From NCBI GenBank assembly GCA_012032575.1, contig JAAUSP010000015.1, forward strand, positions 1 through 32,382: a stretch of DNA of 32,382 nt. The letters run 5' to 3'. The translations under genes were made by a program, and so were the position numbers. Positions 14,968 through 23,477 of this stretch are shown one piece after another. A model generated the notes under the pieces. That model worked only from the letters and a program-made list of their open reading frames with translations, was not told the DNA's origin and made no database searches. The DNA is from Anaerolineales bacterium. GTDB taxonomy: Bacteria > Chloroflexota > Anaerolineae > 4572-78 > J111. How positions within the stretch are numbered: the first letter of the stretch is position 1; each line of letters opens with the position of its first letter.

Positions 14968-15552
14968 ATGAGCACTTATGACCCCATCTTTCGCAGCCCG
15001 ATTATCGTAGCATCTGCCCAAACGGCGCAGCCGGGGGAACTCAGTTTAGACGACTTGACCGGCGTGCCGGTGATTCATATTCAGGGAGAGGCGGGGGATT
15101 TACTTCAGGGGCATTTCGCTCAAATTCCGGCCAAACCCGGCGAGGTGGTTGAAGTGGACGGGGGCTTGCTGGCTCGCCTGACGCCGGCGGAGTTATACTT
15201 GTTCGGTCTGTCGGTGGGTGTCAGTTTGCCCACTGCCGCCGACCTGGATCATACCTTTGCCCAGGCGCAGCGTTTTGCTCACGCCACCGATTACACGCAT
15301 GGCAAAGCCGTGCTGCGGCTGGCGGGAGCGGCTGCGCCTGATTTGTTGAGCAAAATCTGCGGGCTTGATTTTTATGATGCGGTTTTTCCCAGCGGGCGTG
15401 TAGCTCAAACCAGCGCGGCCAAAATTAAAACTCTGATCGCCCACTTTGATCAGGATCAAACGCCGACGTATTATCTGCACGTCAACCGGCCTTTGGGACA
15501 GTATTTTTGGGAAGTCACCCAGGATGCGGGTCGGGAGTTTGGGCTGGTATAG
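14968..15552 (+). CDS. soxG: Sarcosine oxidase, gamma subunit
   Basis: The 194-residue product looks like SoxG, a GcvT-fold subunit that packs on the alpha subunit. The N-terminal SPIIVASAQ, the LARLTPAELYLFGLSVG stretch (SoxG proteins have a similar LAPDEWLL turn), THGKAVLRLAGAAAPDLLSKICGLDF (about 111-136) and FPSGRVAQTSAAKIKTLIAHFD (about 139-160) are all in the expected order. Length is typical. GAAGGAG at 14951-14957 sets the ATG. It is separated from soxA by a NUDIX gene and two repeat blocks, so it may be less tightly coupled than in classic soxBDAG operons. It ends five bases from the convergent gene at 15558. Confidence 0.85.
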   Translation: MSTYDPIFRSPIIVASAQTAQPGELSLDDLTGVPVIHIQGEAGDLLQGHFAQIPAKPGEVVEVDGGLLARLTPAELYLFGLSVGVSLPTAADLDHTFAQAQRFAHATDYTHGKAVLRLAGAAAPDLLSKICGLDFYDAVFPSGRVAQTSAAKIKTLIAHFDQDQTPTYYLHVNRPLGQYFWEVTQDAGREFGLV

Positions 15553-15557
15553 AAACC

Positions 15558-15883
15558 TTATTCTTCAAGTGGGGCTTGAGCCGCCTCGTATTCTGCGGCG
15601 GTAATAAAGTCGCCGCCGCTGATATCGTGGCTGAGCGGGCGGCGATTTTGGTCGAAATTCAGAATGACTTCGATTCGCTGGAAGCAGAGCCGGTTGCCCA
15701 CCAGGGTTTTGTGGGCGGTGTAGCCGCCTTCATCATTCTGGCTCAAATTATTCTGCAAATCCAGCCGGGTTTTGATAACCTCGCCACAGCGGCGGCAGCG
15801 GACATAAATCCAATAGACCCCAGTCGCCTCGGCGCTGCTTGAACTGCCGCCAAATAAGGCCTTGATTGAGTCAAAAAACTCAT
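15558..15883 (-). CDS. Small conserved protein with Cys pair, hidden by a one-base deletion
   Basis: A frame ending at 15558 is open back to about 15880 but has no start except an internal TTG at 15758. The ATG at 15881-15883 is one base out of frame with it, separated by a run of six T (minus strand). With a seventh T the product is MSFFDSIKALFGGSS and onward, about 108 residues. It has an amphipathic N-terminal helix, a Ser-rich linker, then a beta-rich domain with YVRCRRCGEVI (Cys-x2-Cys), NLSQNDEGGYTAHKTLVGNRLC, FQRIEVILNFD and HDISGGDFITAAEYEAA. GGAGGA stands nine bases before this ATG, supporting the reconstruction. I believe similar small proteins occur in Chloroflexota; function unknown. 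Confidence 0.7.
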
Positions 15884-15902
15884 CTGCATTCCTCCATTAG
15901 CC

Positions 15903-16036
15903 GTTACTACTCAGGCATGTCATTTCGACCAAAGGGAGAAATCCCTAATACCTTACTTTCCAGGACGCTTTTACTTGTTGCGGCCTGGGGATTTCTCGGC
16001 CTATGGCCTCGAAATGACATGAGGCTGAGTAGTAAC
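15903..16036. repeat. Dispersed palindromic element, family A, copy 3
   Basis: It starts GTTACTACTCAGGCATGTCA and ends ATGACATGAGGCTGAGTAGT then AAC. It lies between the mttB-like gene and the small protein downstream, both on the minus strand. Confidence 0.85.
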
Positions 16037-16052
16037 CATTAGCTATACAACT

Positions 16053-17579
16053 CTACGCCGGCCAATTCCCGCTCGCGGCGGCCACGTAATCTTGCAGCGC
16101 TTCGGCCAGGCCGGGGTCAATGGCGGGAGCCTGATACTGGTTGAGCAGGTCTTTCCAGATCAAGTTGGCGCGTTTGGCCGTGTCGAAAGCGCCGGCCTCG
16201 TACCAGGTTTGGTAGTTCAGACGGTCGGCCAGGAAGGACTCGTAGAATTCGGTGCTGAAGCGGGCCTGGGTATGAGCGGTGCCAAAATGATGGCCGCCCG
16301 GCCCGACCTCGGCGATCATATCGAGGGCCAGGGTGTCTTCGTTGATTTCAAAGCCGCGCAAAAAGTGGGCGAACATAGCCAGGTTTTCGACGTCAATGAT
16401 GAACTTTTCGTAAGAGGCAGTCAAGCCGCCTTCCAGCCAGCCGATGGCGTGCATGATAAAGTTGGTCCGGGCCAGAACCGCCGGCCAGAGCGTCCACAAG
16501 GTTTCATAGGCGGCCTGGGCATCGGGCGTCTTGGAGGTGTTGAGGCTGCCACTGCCGCGATAGGGCAGGTTATAGCGTCGGGCCAACTGCGCGCCGACCA
16601 CCAGCGCCCAGGCCCCTTCGGGCGTGCCGAAGGCCGGACTGCCGCTCTTCATATCTACATTGGTGGTGAAACCGCCGTAGATTACGGGCGTGCCGGGTCG
16701 AACCAGTTGAGTCAGTGCAATGCCGGCCAGCGCCTCGGCGTTTTGCTGGGCCAGGGCCGAGGCAATGGTGATGGGACTCATCGCCCCGGCCAGGATGAAC
16801 GGGGTGATGATAGTAATCTGGCCGGCGCGAGCATAGGCGATCAGGCCGCCCAGCATACGGTCATCGTAGCGGAGGGGGCTGTTGACATTGATGACTCCGG
16901 CCAGAACCGGGTCGCCGTCCAAATCGTCGCCAAAAACCAGCCGGGCCATAGCCAGATTATCTTGCGGAATAATCCGCCCGTGCGCCGCTTCCTGAATGGC
17001 TTTATCGGTTAAGGTGAAGCCCGACAACAAACGCTGGAGATGGCGGGCCGACACTTCGACATCGTGGGCCGCCATCAACTGCTCGCCGCTGGTGTGGAGC
17101 AAATTGCACATGTGGACCAGCTTTTGCAGGTTGTGATAATCTTTCAGCAGGCCGGGGCGGCGGCCCATATCCAGGTTGGCGGCAAAAACGGTGCCGCCAT
17201 GAGGCGCAAAAATGAGCGAATCGCCACCCACAGCCAGGCTGCGTTCGGGGTTGCGGGCGCGCCAGGTGAAGCTGGTTGGAGCCTGGGCCACCAATTCCAG
17301 CACCAGGTGACGGTCGGGCCAGACATGATGGGTCGAGCGGTCAACTTTGGCCCCGGCCTTTTGCCACAAATCCAGCGCTTCGTCGTCCAGAAAATCCAGT
17401 CCAATTTCTTCCAAAATCCGCAGCGAGGCCAGGTGTAGCTGCTCGACCTGCTCGGTTGAAATGGTTTCGAGTGGGGCAAATTGGTTGCGAATCTGCTGAA
17501 AGGGAATTTTTAACAGCGGTGATTGGCTGCGATTTTGGCGCTGCGCCTCGCGGCGGGCGGTCCTGCTTTCTCGATCCAT
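16053..17579 (-). CDS. Non-pyrrolysine MttB-family methyltransferase
   Basis: The 508-residue product belongs to the trimethylamine methyltransferase (MttB) superfamily: LHLASLRILEEIGLDFLDDEALDL near 48-71, VINVNSPLRYDDRMLGGLIAYA near 229-250, VRPGTPVIYGGFTTNVDMKSGSPAFGTPEGA near 293-323, and SKTPDAQAAYE near 349-359. In archaeal MttB a pyrrolysine codon lies just before the SK-x-x-DAQ segment. Here that stretch is SGSLNTSK with no in-frame UAG, so this is the non-Pyl type. Characterised relatives (MtgB) demethylate glycine betaine to a corrinoid protein. No corrinoid partner or methyltetrahydrofolate methyltransferase is in the window. Beside the sox genes, a betaine or related quaternary amine is a reasonable guess. 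The N terminus is basic and Gln/Arg-rich. Confidence 0.88.
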   Translation of the reverse strand: MDRESRTARREAQRQNRSQSPLLKIPFQQIRNQFAPLETISTEQVEQLHLASLRILEEIGLDFLDDEALDLWQKAGAKVDRSTHHVWPDRHLVLELVAQAPTSFTWRARNPERSLAVGGDSLIFAPHGGTVFAANLDMGRRPGLLKDYHNLQKLVHMCNLLHTSGEQLMAAHDVEVSARHLQRLLSGFTLTDKAIQEAAHGRIIPQDNLAMARLVFGDDLDGDPVLAGVINVNSPLRYDDRMLGGLIAYARAGQITIITPFILAGAMSPITIASALAQQNAEALAGIALTQLVRPGTPVIYGGFTTNVDMKSGSPAFGTPEGAWALVVGAQLARRYNLPYRGSGSLNTSKTPDAQAAYETLWTLWPAVLARTNFIMHAIGWLEGGLTASYEKFIIDVENLAMFAHFLRGFEINEDTLALDMIAEVGPGGHHFGTAHTQARFSTEFYESFLADRLNYQTWYEAGAFDTAKRANLIWKDLLNQYQAPAIDPGLAEALQDYVAAASGNWPA

Positions 17580-17675
17580 AGTCCCCCCTATGGGCCAGTG
17601 TGTCTGGCCTGAATCCCTAAGTCAAAGCCAGGGCAATTATAACATAAGCTGCTACCCCGGCCCAATGTTTGGGTC

Positions 17676-17704
17676 TTGAAAAGAACCCTATCTTATCTTA
17701 TAAT
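17676..17704 (+). promoter_or_regulatory. Sigma70-type promoter for the kinase cluster
   Basis: TTGAAA at 17676-17681, a 17-base spacer and a perfect TATAAT at 17699-17704. CCTATC (17687-17692) and GATAGG (17705-17710) form an inverted pair around the -10 box, a possible operator. A minus-strand TATAAT (17636-17641) could be the -10 of the mttB-like gene, but no -35 was seen for it. Confidence 0.65.
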
Positions 17705-17744
17705 GATAGGTGCGTAATTCTTTCTGGCAAAGGCGACAGGACCG

Positions 17745-20111
17745 ATGGAAGATAGCAAGAAATCTCCCCAACAACTGGTCGAAGAGGTACAAAGGCTGCG
17801 CCAGCAGGTGGCCGATTTGGAAGCGACCTGTCAGGCCCTGAAGCTTGATATTTCCAAACGCGAGCGAATTGAAGCGGAAAATGCCCGGCTGTATGACCAG
17901 GCCCAGCGCAACCTGGCGAATCGCCGGGAGACTGAACTGGCCATGGCCCAGCGCCACGCCGAGTTGTTAACCCTGCAATACGCCGCCGCTACCCTGGCCA
18001 CCAGTCTTGACCTGCCCTATATTCTCAATACCTTAACCCGTGAAATAACCAATTTTTTGGGTGCCAACGGCTGTGTGATTTCGGAGTGGGATCAAAGCGC
18101 CGATACTATCTTGGTTATTGCCGTGCATGACTTGTCTTGCTGGTCCAATGACGTGTTGTTGAGCGAACCGTGGCCGCTGGCAAAAGTGCCCCTGGCTAAA
18201 CAAGTTTTAATGGAACGGCGCGCCCAACAGATTGCTTTGTCTCCAGAAAGCAGCCAGGTTGAAATTCCGGGTTTGGAAATGGGCAGCGCCAGGAATCTGC
18301 TGCTGCTGCCCATGGAGTTTCAGGGTCAGGTGGTCGGTTTGATCCAGATTGTGGCCAACCATACCAAGCAGTTTTTCAGTGGTGAGGCGGTGGCCCTGGC
18401 CCAAATGCTGGCCAATCAGGCCGCCAGCGCCCTGCAAAATGCCCACCTTTACAGCGAAGTCAAACAACGTCTGACCGAGCAGATTGCGCTCCAGACGGCA
18501 ACTGCTGCCATTTCTTCGACGCTTGATTTGAGAACCGTGCTGCGCCAAATTGCAGAGCAAATGGGGCGGGCAGTGGATGCGACCAGCGCTTATATTTGCA
18601 GCTTCGAGCCGGACCCCATGACGTCAACTGTCATCGCGGAGTATTTTAGCCCCCAGGCTTCGACTGAAGAGTGTGTGTCTGATTTGGGTGTTATCTATGC
18701 ATTGCCACGGGATTTTTCCAGCGGTTTCCAGCGCCTGCTGGAGGGACAGCCGGAAGTCATTCATAGCGAGGCGCAGCCTAAACGGGAAGGCTGGCACGGG
18801 CACATGCAAGAGTTTGGGGCAAAATCCATTCTGAATATCCCTCTCCTGTTAAGAGGTCAGGTTATTGCCTTCGCCGAGCTGTGGGAAAGCCGGCGCGCCC
18901 GCCCGTTTACCGTGCATGAAATAACCTTGTGCCAGGGTATTGCCCAACAAGCCGCAATTGCCCTGGAGCACGCCCGCTTGTACAACCAGGCGCAGCAAGA
19001 AATTAAGGAACGAGCCAGGGCTGAGGCTGAACTGCGCCGGAGCGAATATCGGCAGCGGGCGCTGCTGAATGCCATCCCTGATGTGATGTTTCGGGCCACC
19101 CGAACCGGGCAGGTGCTGGATTATCACCGGGGCAGCGAGCAGGACTCCATCTGGCCGGCGGCGATGCAGATAGGCCAAAACCTGGCTGAGATTCTGCCCC
19201 CGGAGGCTGCTCGCCTGACCCTGGAACACATTGCCAGAACATTGGAATCGGGTATCCAGCAGATTTTTGAATATCGCTGGCATCTCGCTCATTTTTACCA
19301 GGATTACGAAACCCGCCTGGTGAGCAGCGGCCGGGCCGAAGTGCTGGGCATAGTGCGGAATATTACCGAACGCAAGCGCATGGAAGAACAGGCCATGCAG
19401 GCCGAGCGTCTGGCGACGCTGGGGCGATTATCGGCCGCCTTGACCCACGAAATTAATAACCCCCTCCAATCCATGCGCGGGCACTTGGATTTGATGCTGG
19501 ATTTTTCGGCGTCGCTGGAGCCGGGCGAAGATAAGAAATTTCTGCAAATTATTCGCCAGGAGGTGGTGCGGCTCAATGATATTACCCAGCGCATCCTCAA
19601 CCTGGCCCGGCCCTGGCCGGCGTCGCGCCGCGTGGTGCAGATCATCCACTTGTTGCGGGATGTGCTGATTTTGGCCGACAGCCAACTCAAGCAGCACGAT
19701 ATTCAACTTTTAACCGAGTGGCAAGAGGTGCCGCAAATTATGGTGGCCCCGGACCAATTGGTCCAGGTTTTTCTTAATTTGACCATTAATGCTATTGAAG
19801 CCACGCCGCCGAAAGGTCTGCTGCGGGTAATTGTTTGCCCAGATCAGGATGAAATGCGCATTTCTTTTATCAACAGCGGCCCGACCATTCCCACCGATGC
19901 CCTGCGCCATATTTTTGAGCCTTTTTTTACCACCAAACCCGAAGGCAGCGGGTTGGGTTTGTGGGTCAGCCAAAATTTGGTGCGCCAGCACGGCGGTTCA
20001 ATCACTGTGGAAAATTTGGAGAACCCGCAGGGAGTCGCTTTTACCGTTACCCTGCCGTTTCGACCTGTTATGGAGGTAACAGATGCTGACATCAACCTAC
20101 GCGCCAACTAG
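17745..20111 (+). CDS. GAF-GAF-PAS sensor histidine kinase
   Basis: The 788-residue soluble kinase has no membrane segment. Order: an N-terminal coiled coil (about 8-75), GAF 1 (about 80-235), GAF 2 (about 248-412), a PAS domain (about 432-545), a HisKA domain with His 568 in LSAALTHEINNPLQSM, and a HATPase domain with the N box NLTINAIEA (about 678-686) and FEPFFTTKPEGSGLGLW (about 724-740). The usual DxGxG of the G1 box reads NSGPT (710-714), a variant seen in some NtrB-like kinases; activity is still likely. Its 3' end overlaps the next gene by 29 bases with GGAGG placed for that start. This makes it the probable partner of the OmpR-type regulator at 20083. It has its own promoter. Confidence 0.9.
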   Translation: MEDSKKSPQQLVEEVQRLRQQVADLEATCQALKLDISKRERIEAENARLYDQAQRNLANRRETELAMAQRHAELLTLQYAAATLATSLDLPYILNTLTREITNFLGANGCVISEWDQSADTILVIAVHDLSCWSNDVLLSEPWPLAKVPLAKQVLMERRAQQIALSPESSQVEIPGLEMGSARNLLLLPMEFQGQVVGLIQIVANHTKQFFSGEAVALAQMLANQAASALQNAHLYSEVKQRLTEQIALQTATAAISSTLDLRTVLRQIAEQMGRAVDATSAYICSFEPDPMTSTVIAEYFSPQASTEECVSDLGVIYALPRDFSSGFQRLLEGQPEVIHSEAQPKREGWHGHMQEFGAKSILNIPLLLRGQVIAFAELWESRRARPFTVHEITLCQGIAQQAAIALEHARLYNQAQQEIKERARAEAELRRSEYRQRALLNAIPDVMFRATRTGQVLDYHRGSEQDSIWPAAMQIGQNLAEILPPEAARLTLEHIARTLESGIQQIFEYRWHLAHFYQDYETRLVSSGRAEVLGIVRNITERKRMEEQAMQAERLATLGRLSAALTHEINNPLQSMRGHLDLMLDFSASLEPGEDKKFLQIIRQEVVRLNDITQRILNLARPWPASRRVVQIIHLLRDVLILADSQLKQHDIQLLTEWQEVPQIMVAPDQLVQVFLNLTINAIEATPPKGLLRVIVCPDQDEMRISFINSGPTIPTDALRHIFEPFFTTKPEGSGLGLWVSQNLVRQHGGSITVENLENPQGVAFTVTLPFRPVMEVTDADINLRAN

Positions 20112-20910
20112 CCTGGGGATTCGTTTGTTGATTGTTGACGATGAAGCCAATATCCGCTCATCGGTGGGGCGGGCCTTAAGTCTGTTGGGGTATACGGTTG
20201 AAGAAGCGGCCTCAGGCAATGAGGCTCTGGCGATGCTGGCCCAAACCATGTACGACCTCATGCTGCTGGACATGCGTATGTCGCCGGGGCTGGATGGAAT
20301 CGAGGTGATGGCCCGCGCCCGCCAGATGTGCCCGGAGTTGTTGATTGTTATCCTGACCGGCCACGCTACCATGGAAAGCGCCATTGCCGCCGTAAAATCC
20401 GAGGCCATAGATTATTTGCAAAAGCCGGCCAGCCTCCACGAAATCGCCCGAGTCGTAACCCGCTCCCTGGAAAAGCGGGCCGGCCAGCGCCAACGGCAGC
20501 GGCTGGTCGAGGTGATGGGCGAGGCGTTGGAAGTGCTGCGCCAGACCGAATACACCTCAGCCCCCAGTTTGATCCCGCCAGACCTTTTGGATACCCTTTA
20601 TCTCCATCCCCTCACGCTTGACCGCCATAAAAGATTACTCATGGTAGCCGGCGAGCAAACGCAGGTTTTACACCTGACCGAAGGCGAAACCGCTATTTTA
20701 GCCAGTTTAATGATGTGCCCCGATCAAATTCTCTCCTGTCGCGATCTTATTCAGACCGGTTGGGGCTACAGCGCCAACGAAGGAGACGCCCAAAATATTA
20801 TCCGGCCTCATATCTGCCGCTTGCGCCGCAAAATTAATGCCCTTATCCCCAACTCGCCGCTGCTTCATACCGTGCGGAAACGCGGCTATGTGTTGCAACT
20901 CCCCCATTGA
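20083..20910 (+). CDS. OmpR/PhoB-type response regulator
   Basis: The 275-residue product has a receiver domain (about residues 12-130; acidic pair DD at 19-20, phospho-acceptor Asp 63 in LLDMRMS, Thr in ILTGHA, Lys in LQKPAS). A linker and a C-terminal winged helix (about 175-272; LHLTEGETAILASLMMCPDQILSCRDLI, then QNIIRPHICRLRRKINA and HTVRKRGYVL) follow. The wing ending is characteristic of transcriptional regulators binding direct repeats. The start is set by GGAGG six bases upstream and lies inside the previous kinase gene, indicating translational coupling. Confidence 0.92.
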   Translation: MLTSTYAPTSLGIRLLIVDDEANIRSSVGRALSLLGYTVEEAASGNEALAMLAQTMYDLMLLDMRMSPGLDGIEVMARARQMCPELLIVILTGHATMESAIAAVKSEAIDYLQKPASLHEIARVVTRSLEKRAGQRQRQRLVEVMGEALEVLRQTEYTSAPSLIPPDLLDTLYLHPLTLDRHKRLLMVAGEQTQVLHLTEGETAILASLMMCPDQILSCRDLIQTGWGYSANEGDAQNIIRPHICRLRRKINALIPNSPLLHTVRKRGYVLQLPH

Positions 20911-20972
20911 TCTGCTCCCGGAACGTTGTGGATAGTTTGAATGATAGAGATCAAGGCGATACCCATAAAAAT

Positions 20973-21689
20973 ATGACCGAACCTGTTCCGATTGAGGATA
21001 ATCCGCAAGCGCTAAAAATAGCTTACGAACAAACTATCCGCTACGCCCGTGACCTTAATCTAAAGATCGGCGAGCTGAAACAAGCTGAGAAGGCGCTGCG
21101 CCAGAATGCCGCCGATTTGGCCGTGCTTTATGAAACTTCACAGGTTTTTTTGAACCAGAACAATGTCGAAACAACCCTGCAAAGAGCCTGCCAGTTGGTT
21201 GTCAGCCGGTTCAACTTGCAATGGGGCTGGGTTGGATTGCTGGCTAACGACGAGGCTGAGATTCACCCGGCGGTTACCTGCCCGGTTGATTATGCCCGGA
21301 CCGTTAGCCCAGCCGGCCAGGATTTGATTCGCCGGGCTATCCGTACTGCCAGCGCCGTGGCTCTTTCCTGGGCAGAACCGGACGGCGTACAGGCGACCTC
21401 GGCCAGCGATGACGCCTGTTCGATGGCCGCTCTGCCGCTGCTTTATAACGATGAAGTTTTGGGCGTTATGAATATTTGCAGCCATGAGCCGGACCATTTT
21501 AGCCCCGACCGGTTGCAAATTCTGCAATCCTTTGCCAACCTGACGGCGGTGGCCCTGGCCAAAGCGCGTTTGTTTGAGCGCTTGCAGCTTCTCTCGCAGC
21601 AGTTGGTAGAGGCGCAGGAAGCCGAGCGCCGGCATATTGCCCGCGAACTGCATGATGAAATCGGCCAGACCTTGACTGCCGTAAAATAA
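20973..21689 (+). CDS. GAF sensor kinase of NarX type, N-terminal part (frameshifted)
   Basis: A helical N terminus (about 10-55) and a GAF domain (about 50-200) lead into the HisKA_3 dimerisation helix with the phospho-acceptor His 227 in AEAERRHIARELHDEIGQTL (AEAERR type). The frame ends at TAVK because the A run at 21683-21686 has four A. A fifth gives TAVKINLQAMQRRPD and joins the next frame. The start is uncertain: the ATG at 20973 has a weak ribosome site, while a TTG at 20907 overlaps the stop of the previous gene (TTGA) and would add 22 residues. Either is compatible with cotranscription. Confidence 0.82.
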   Translation: MTEPVPIEDNPQALKIAYEQTIRYARDLNLKIGELKQAEKALRQNAADLAVLYETSQVFLNQNNVETTLQRACQLVVSRFNLQWGWVGLLANDEAEIHPAVTCPVDYARTVSPAGQDLIRRAIRTASAVALSWAEPDGVQATSASDDACSMAALPLLYNDEVLGVMNICSHEPDHFSPDRLQILQSFANLTAVALAKARLFERLQLLSQQLVEAQEAERRHIARELHDEIGQTLTAVK

Positions 21690-21700
21690 ATCTGCAGGCC

Positions 21701-22249
21701 ATGCAGCGCCGCCCCGATGTGTCGGACTTGACCGCGTCATTGCAGGAAAGTATGGACATCGTCGAGCAGGCCATCCAGCAAGTACGCAACCTGTCGCTTG
21801 ATTTGCGCCCTTCTCTCCTGGATGACTTGGGGCTAATCGCAACCCTGCGCTGGTATCTGGATCGCCAGGCCCGCTGGGCTGGTTTAAGCACCCAGTTCAC
21901 CGCCACCCCGCCCGAAATGCAGCTTCCCGCCAATTTAGAAACCGTCTGTTTTCGCCTGGTGCAGGAGGCGCTGACCAATGTGTTGCGTCACGCCCAGGCT
22001 CAAACGGTTCGGGTTGATTTGCAGCAGCATGAAAAGGAATTACAGTTGCTCATCAGCGATGACGGCATTGGTTTTGAGGTTGAGTCTACGCTCAAGCAAG
22101 CGGCTTATGGCAAAGGATTGGGCCTGATCGGGATGCAGGAGCGGGTTTCGCTGTTGGGAGGCCGGTTTGAGTTGGCGTCGGCCTCCGGTCAGGGAACCCA
22201 AATTCGGGTTTGCCTGCCTTTGGCGGCAGCGGGGAATAAATCGCCATGA
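21701..22249 (+). CDS. NarX-type sensor kinase, catalytic C-terminal part
   Basis: This continues the kinase begun at 20973. It includes the second dimerisation helix (LTASLQESMDIVEQAIQQVRNLSLDLRP, then SLLDDLGLIATLRWYL, a HisKA_3 signature). The HATPase domain follows, with VCFRLVQEALTNVLRHAQA (N box), ISDDGIGFE (G1) and GKGLGLIGMQERVSLLGG (G2). The last four bases overlap the next gene as ATGA. The ATG at 21701 is a nominal start inside NLQAMQRR. With one A restored the kinase is about 425 residues and pairs with the NarL-type regulator that follows. Confidence 0.87.
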   Translation: MQRRPDVSDLTASLQESMDIVEQAIQQVRNLSLDLRPSLLDDLGLIATLRWYLDRQARWAGLSTQFTATPPEMQLPANLETVCFRLVQEALTNVLRHAQAQTVRVDLQQHEKELQLLISDDGIGFEVESTLKQAAYGKGLGLIGMQERVSLLGGRFELASASGQGTQIRVCLPLAAAGNKSP

Positions 22250-22899
22250 CCCCCATCCGGGTTTTGCTGGCCGACGATCATGCCCTGGTGCGGGCGGGCT
22301 TCCGTGCCCTGCTGCAAAGTCTGCCGGATATGGCGGTTGTGGCCGAAGCCGGCGATGGCCGGGAGGCGCTGCGCCTGATTTCCCTGCATCAGCCGGATGT
22401 GGTCTTGATGGATATCGGCATGCCCGGCTTGAATGGGCTGGAGGCAGCAGCCCAGGCCCTGCAAGAGTCGCCGCAAATCCGGGTTATCATCCTGTCTATG
22501 CACGCCCACGAAGAATATGTGCTGCGGGCGTTGCGCACCGGCGCAGTGGGCTATTTGCTCAAAGACGCCGGTACTACTGAGCTTGAGCTGGCCGTCAGGG
22601 CAGTCATGCGGGGTGAAATGTATCTAAGCCCGGCCATATCAAAGCATGTCATTGCCGAATATGTCCAGCGCGTCGGCAGCCAGCCGAACTCATTTGAGCA
22701 ACTAACCCCCCGCCAGCGCGAGATTTTGCAGCTTATCGCCGAAGGCAAAACCACCAAAGAGATGGCCCAGATTTTGAACCTCAGTGTCAAAACCGTCGAA
22801 ACCTATCGCACCCAGTTGATGGAGCGGCTGGATATTCACGATATCGCCGGCCTGGTGCGTTATGCCATTCGGGTCGGGTTAATTAGCTCCGACACCTAA
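22246..22899 (+). CDS. NarL/LuxR-type response regulator
   Basis: The 217-residue product has a receiver domain (about 4-118; DDH at 10-12, phospho-acceptor Asp 56 in VLMDIGMPG, Lys in YLLKDA) and a LuxR-type helix-turn-helix (about 152-212; LTPRQREILQLIAEGKTTKE, then MAQILNLSVKTVETYRTQLM). The ATGA overlap with the kinase upstream means both are made together, a normal NarX-NarL style pair. It is the last gene before a 158-bp gap, so it may close the first half of the signalling block. Confidence 0.93.
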   Translation: MTPIRVLLADDHALVRAGFRALLQSLPDMAVVAEAGDGREALRLISLHQPDVVLMDIGMPGLNGLEAAAQALQESPQIRVIILSMHAHEEYVLRALRTGAVGYLLKDAGTTELELAVRAVMRGEMYLSPAISKHVIAEYVQRVGSQPNSFEQLTPRQREILQLIAEGKTTKEMAQILNLSVKTVETYRTQLMERLDIHDIAGLVRYAIRVGLISSDT

Positions 22900-23057
22900 C
22901 CTCAGCCGGTGCAAAAATAGGGTCTTTTCCCCTTTATACCCTCAGTTTTTCCCTCATTGTCTTCACCGTCGTTTGCGGATAAACTAAATCAAGGCCGTTC
23001 TTTCCGTTTTTGGCATGGTCCATAAACATTCATCTAACTGCCTATCAGGAAATATAT

Positions 23058-23462
23058 ATGTCAACTATCCAAATTTTACTGATTGATGATAACCCCAAGT
23101 TTATTACTGCTGCCGCCCATTTTCTGACCACGGTGCCCGGAGTGACCGTGGTCGGCTGTGCCTCGTCGGGGATCGAAGGGTTAACCCAGGTGGTTAATTT
23201 GCAGCCCGATTTGGTTTTTATGGATGTGGCCATGCCCGGCATGAGCGGGTTGGAGGCAACCCGCTACATCAAGGCCCAGCCCCACCCACCTCGAGTTATT
23301 ATTCTGACTATGTATGACAGCCCGGAATATCGTGCTGCCGCCGAAACTGCCGGCGCGGATGGATTTATTGCCAAGTCAGATTTTGGAACGCAGTTGCCGG
23401 CCCTGATCGGCACTCTGCTCAATGGTTCCGAAACGAACGCTTCGGGCCGGTCCCTATTTTAG
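23058..23462 (+). CDS. Single-domain response regulator (receiver only)
   Basis: The 134-residue product is one receiver domain with no output domain: DD at 10-11, phospho-acceptor Asp 56 in VFMDVAMPG, Thr in ILTMYD, Lys in FIAKSD. The ATG at 23058 follows AGGAAA and fits the fold; a TTG at 23010 would add 16 residues that do not belong to it. Such proteins shuttle phosphate between kinases or act by protein contact. It lies just before another receiver protein and a hybrid kinase, so it is a likely member of their phosphorelay. The 158 bases upstream hold no clear promoter. Confidence 0.88.
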   Translation: MSTIQILLIDDNPKFITAAAHFLTTVPGVTVVGCASSGIEGLTQVVNLQPDLVFMDVAMPGMSGLEATRYIKAQPHPPRVIILTMYDSPEYRAAAETAGADGFIAKSDFGTQLPALIGTLLNGSETNASGRSLF

Positions 23463-23477
23463 AGAAGGAACATTGTG

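Noticed and set aside
16092..17012. A 306-codon open frame on the plus strand inside the mttB-like gene
   Set aside because: The minus strand encodes clear MttB-family motifs over the same stretch; this is a high-GC shadow frame.
17580..17744. IclR-type palindrome before the mttB-like gene
   Set aside because: No TTGC-N7-GCAA site is present there, so that gene cannot be placed in the predicted IclR regulon.
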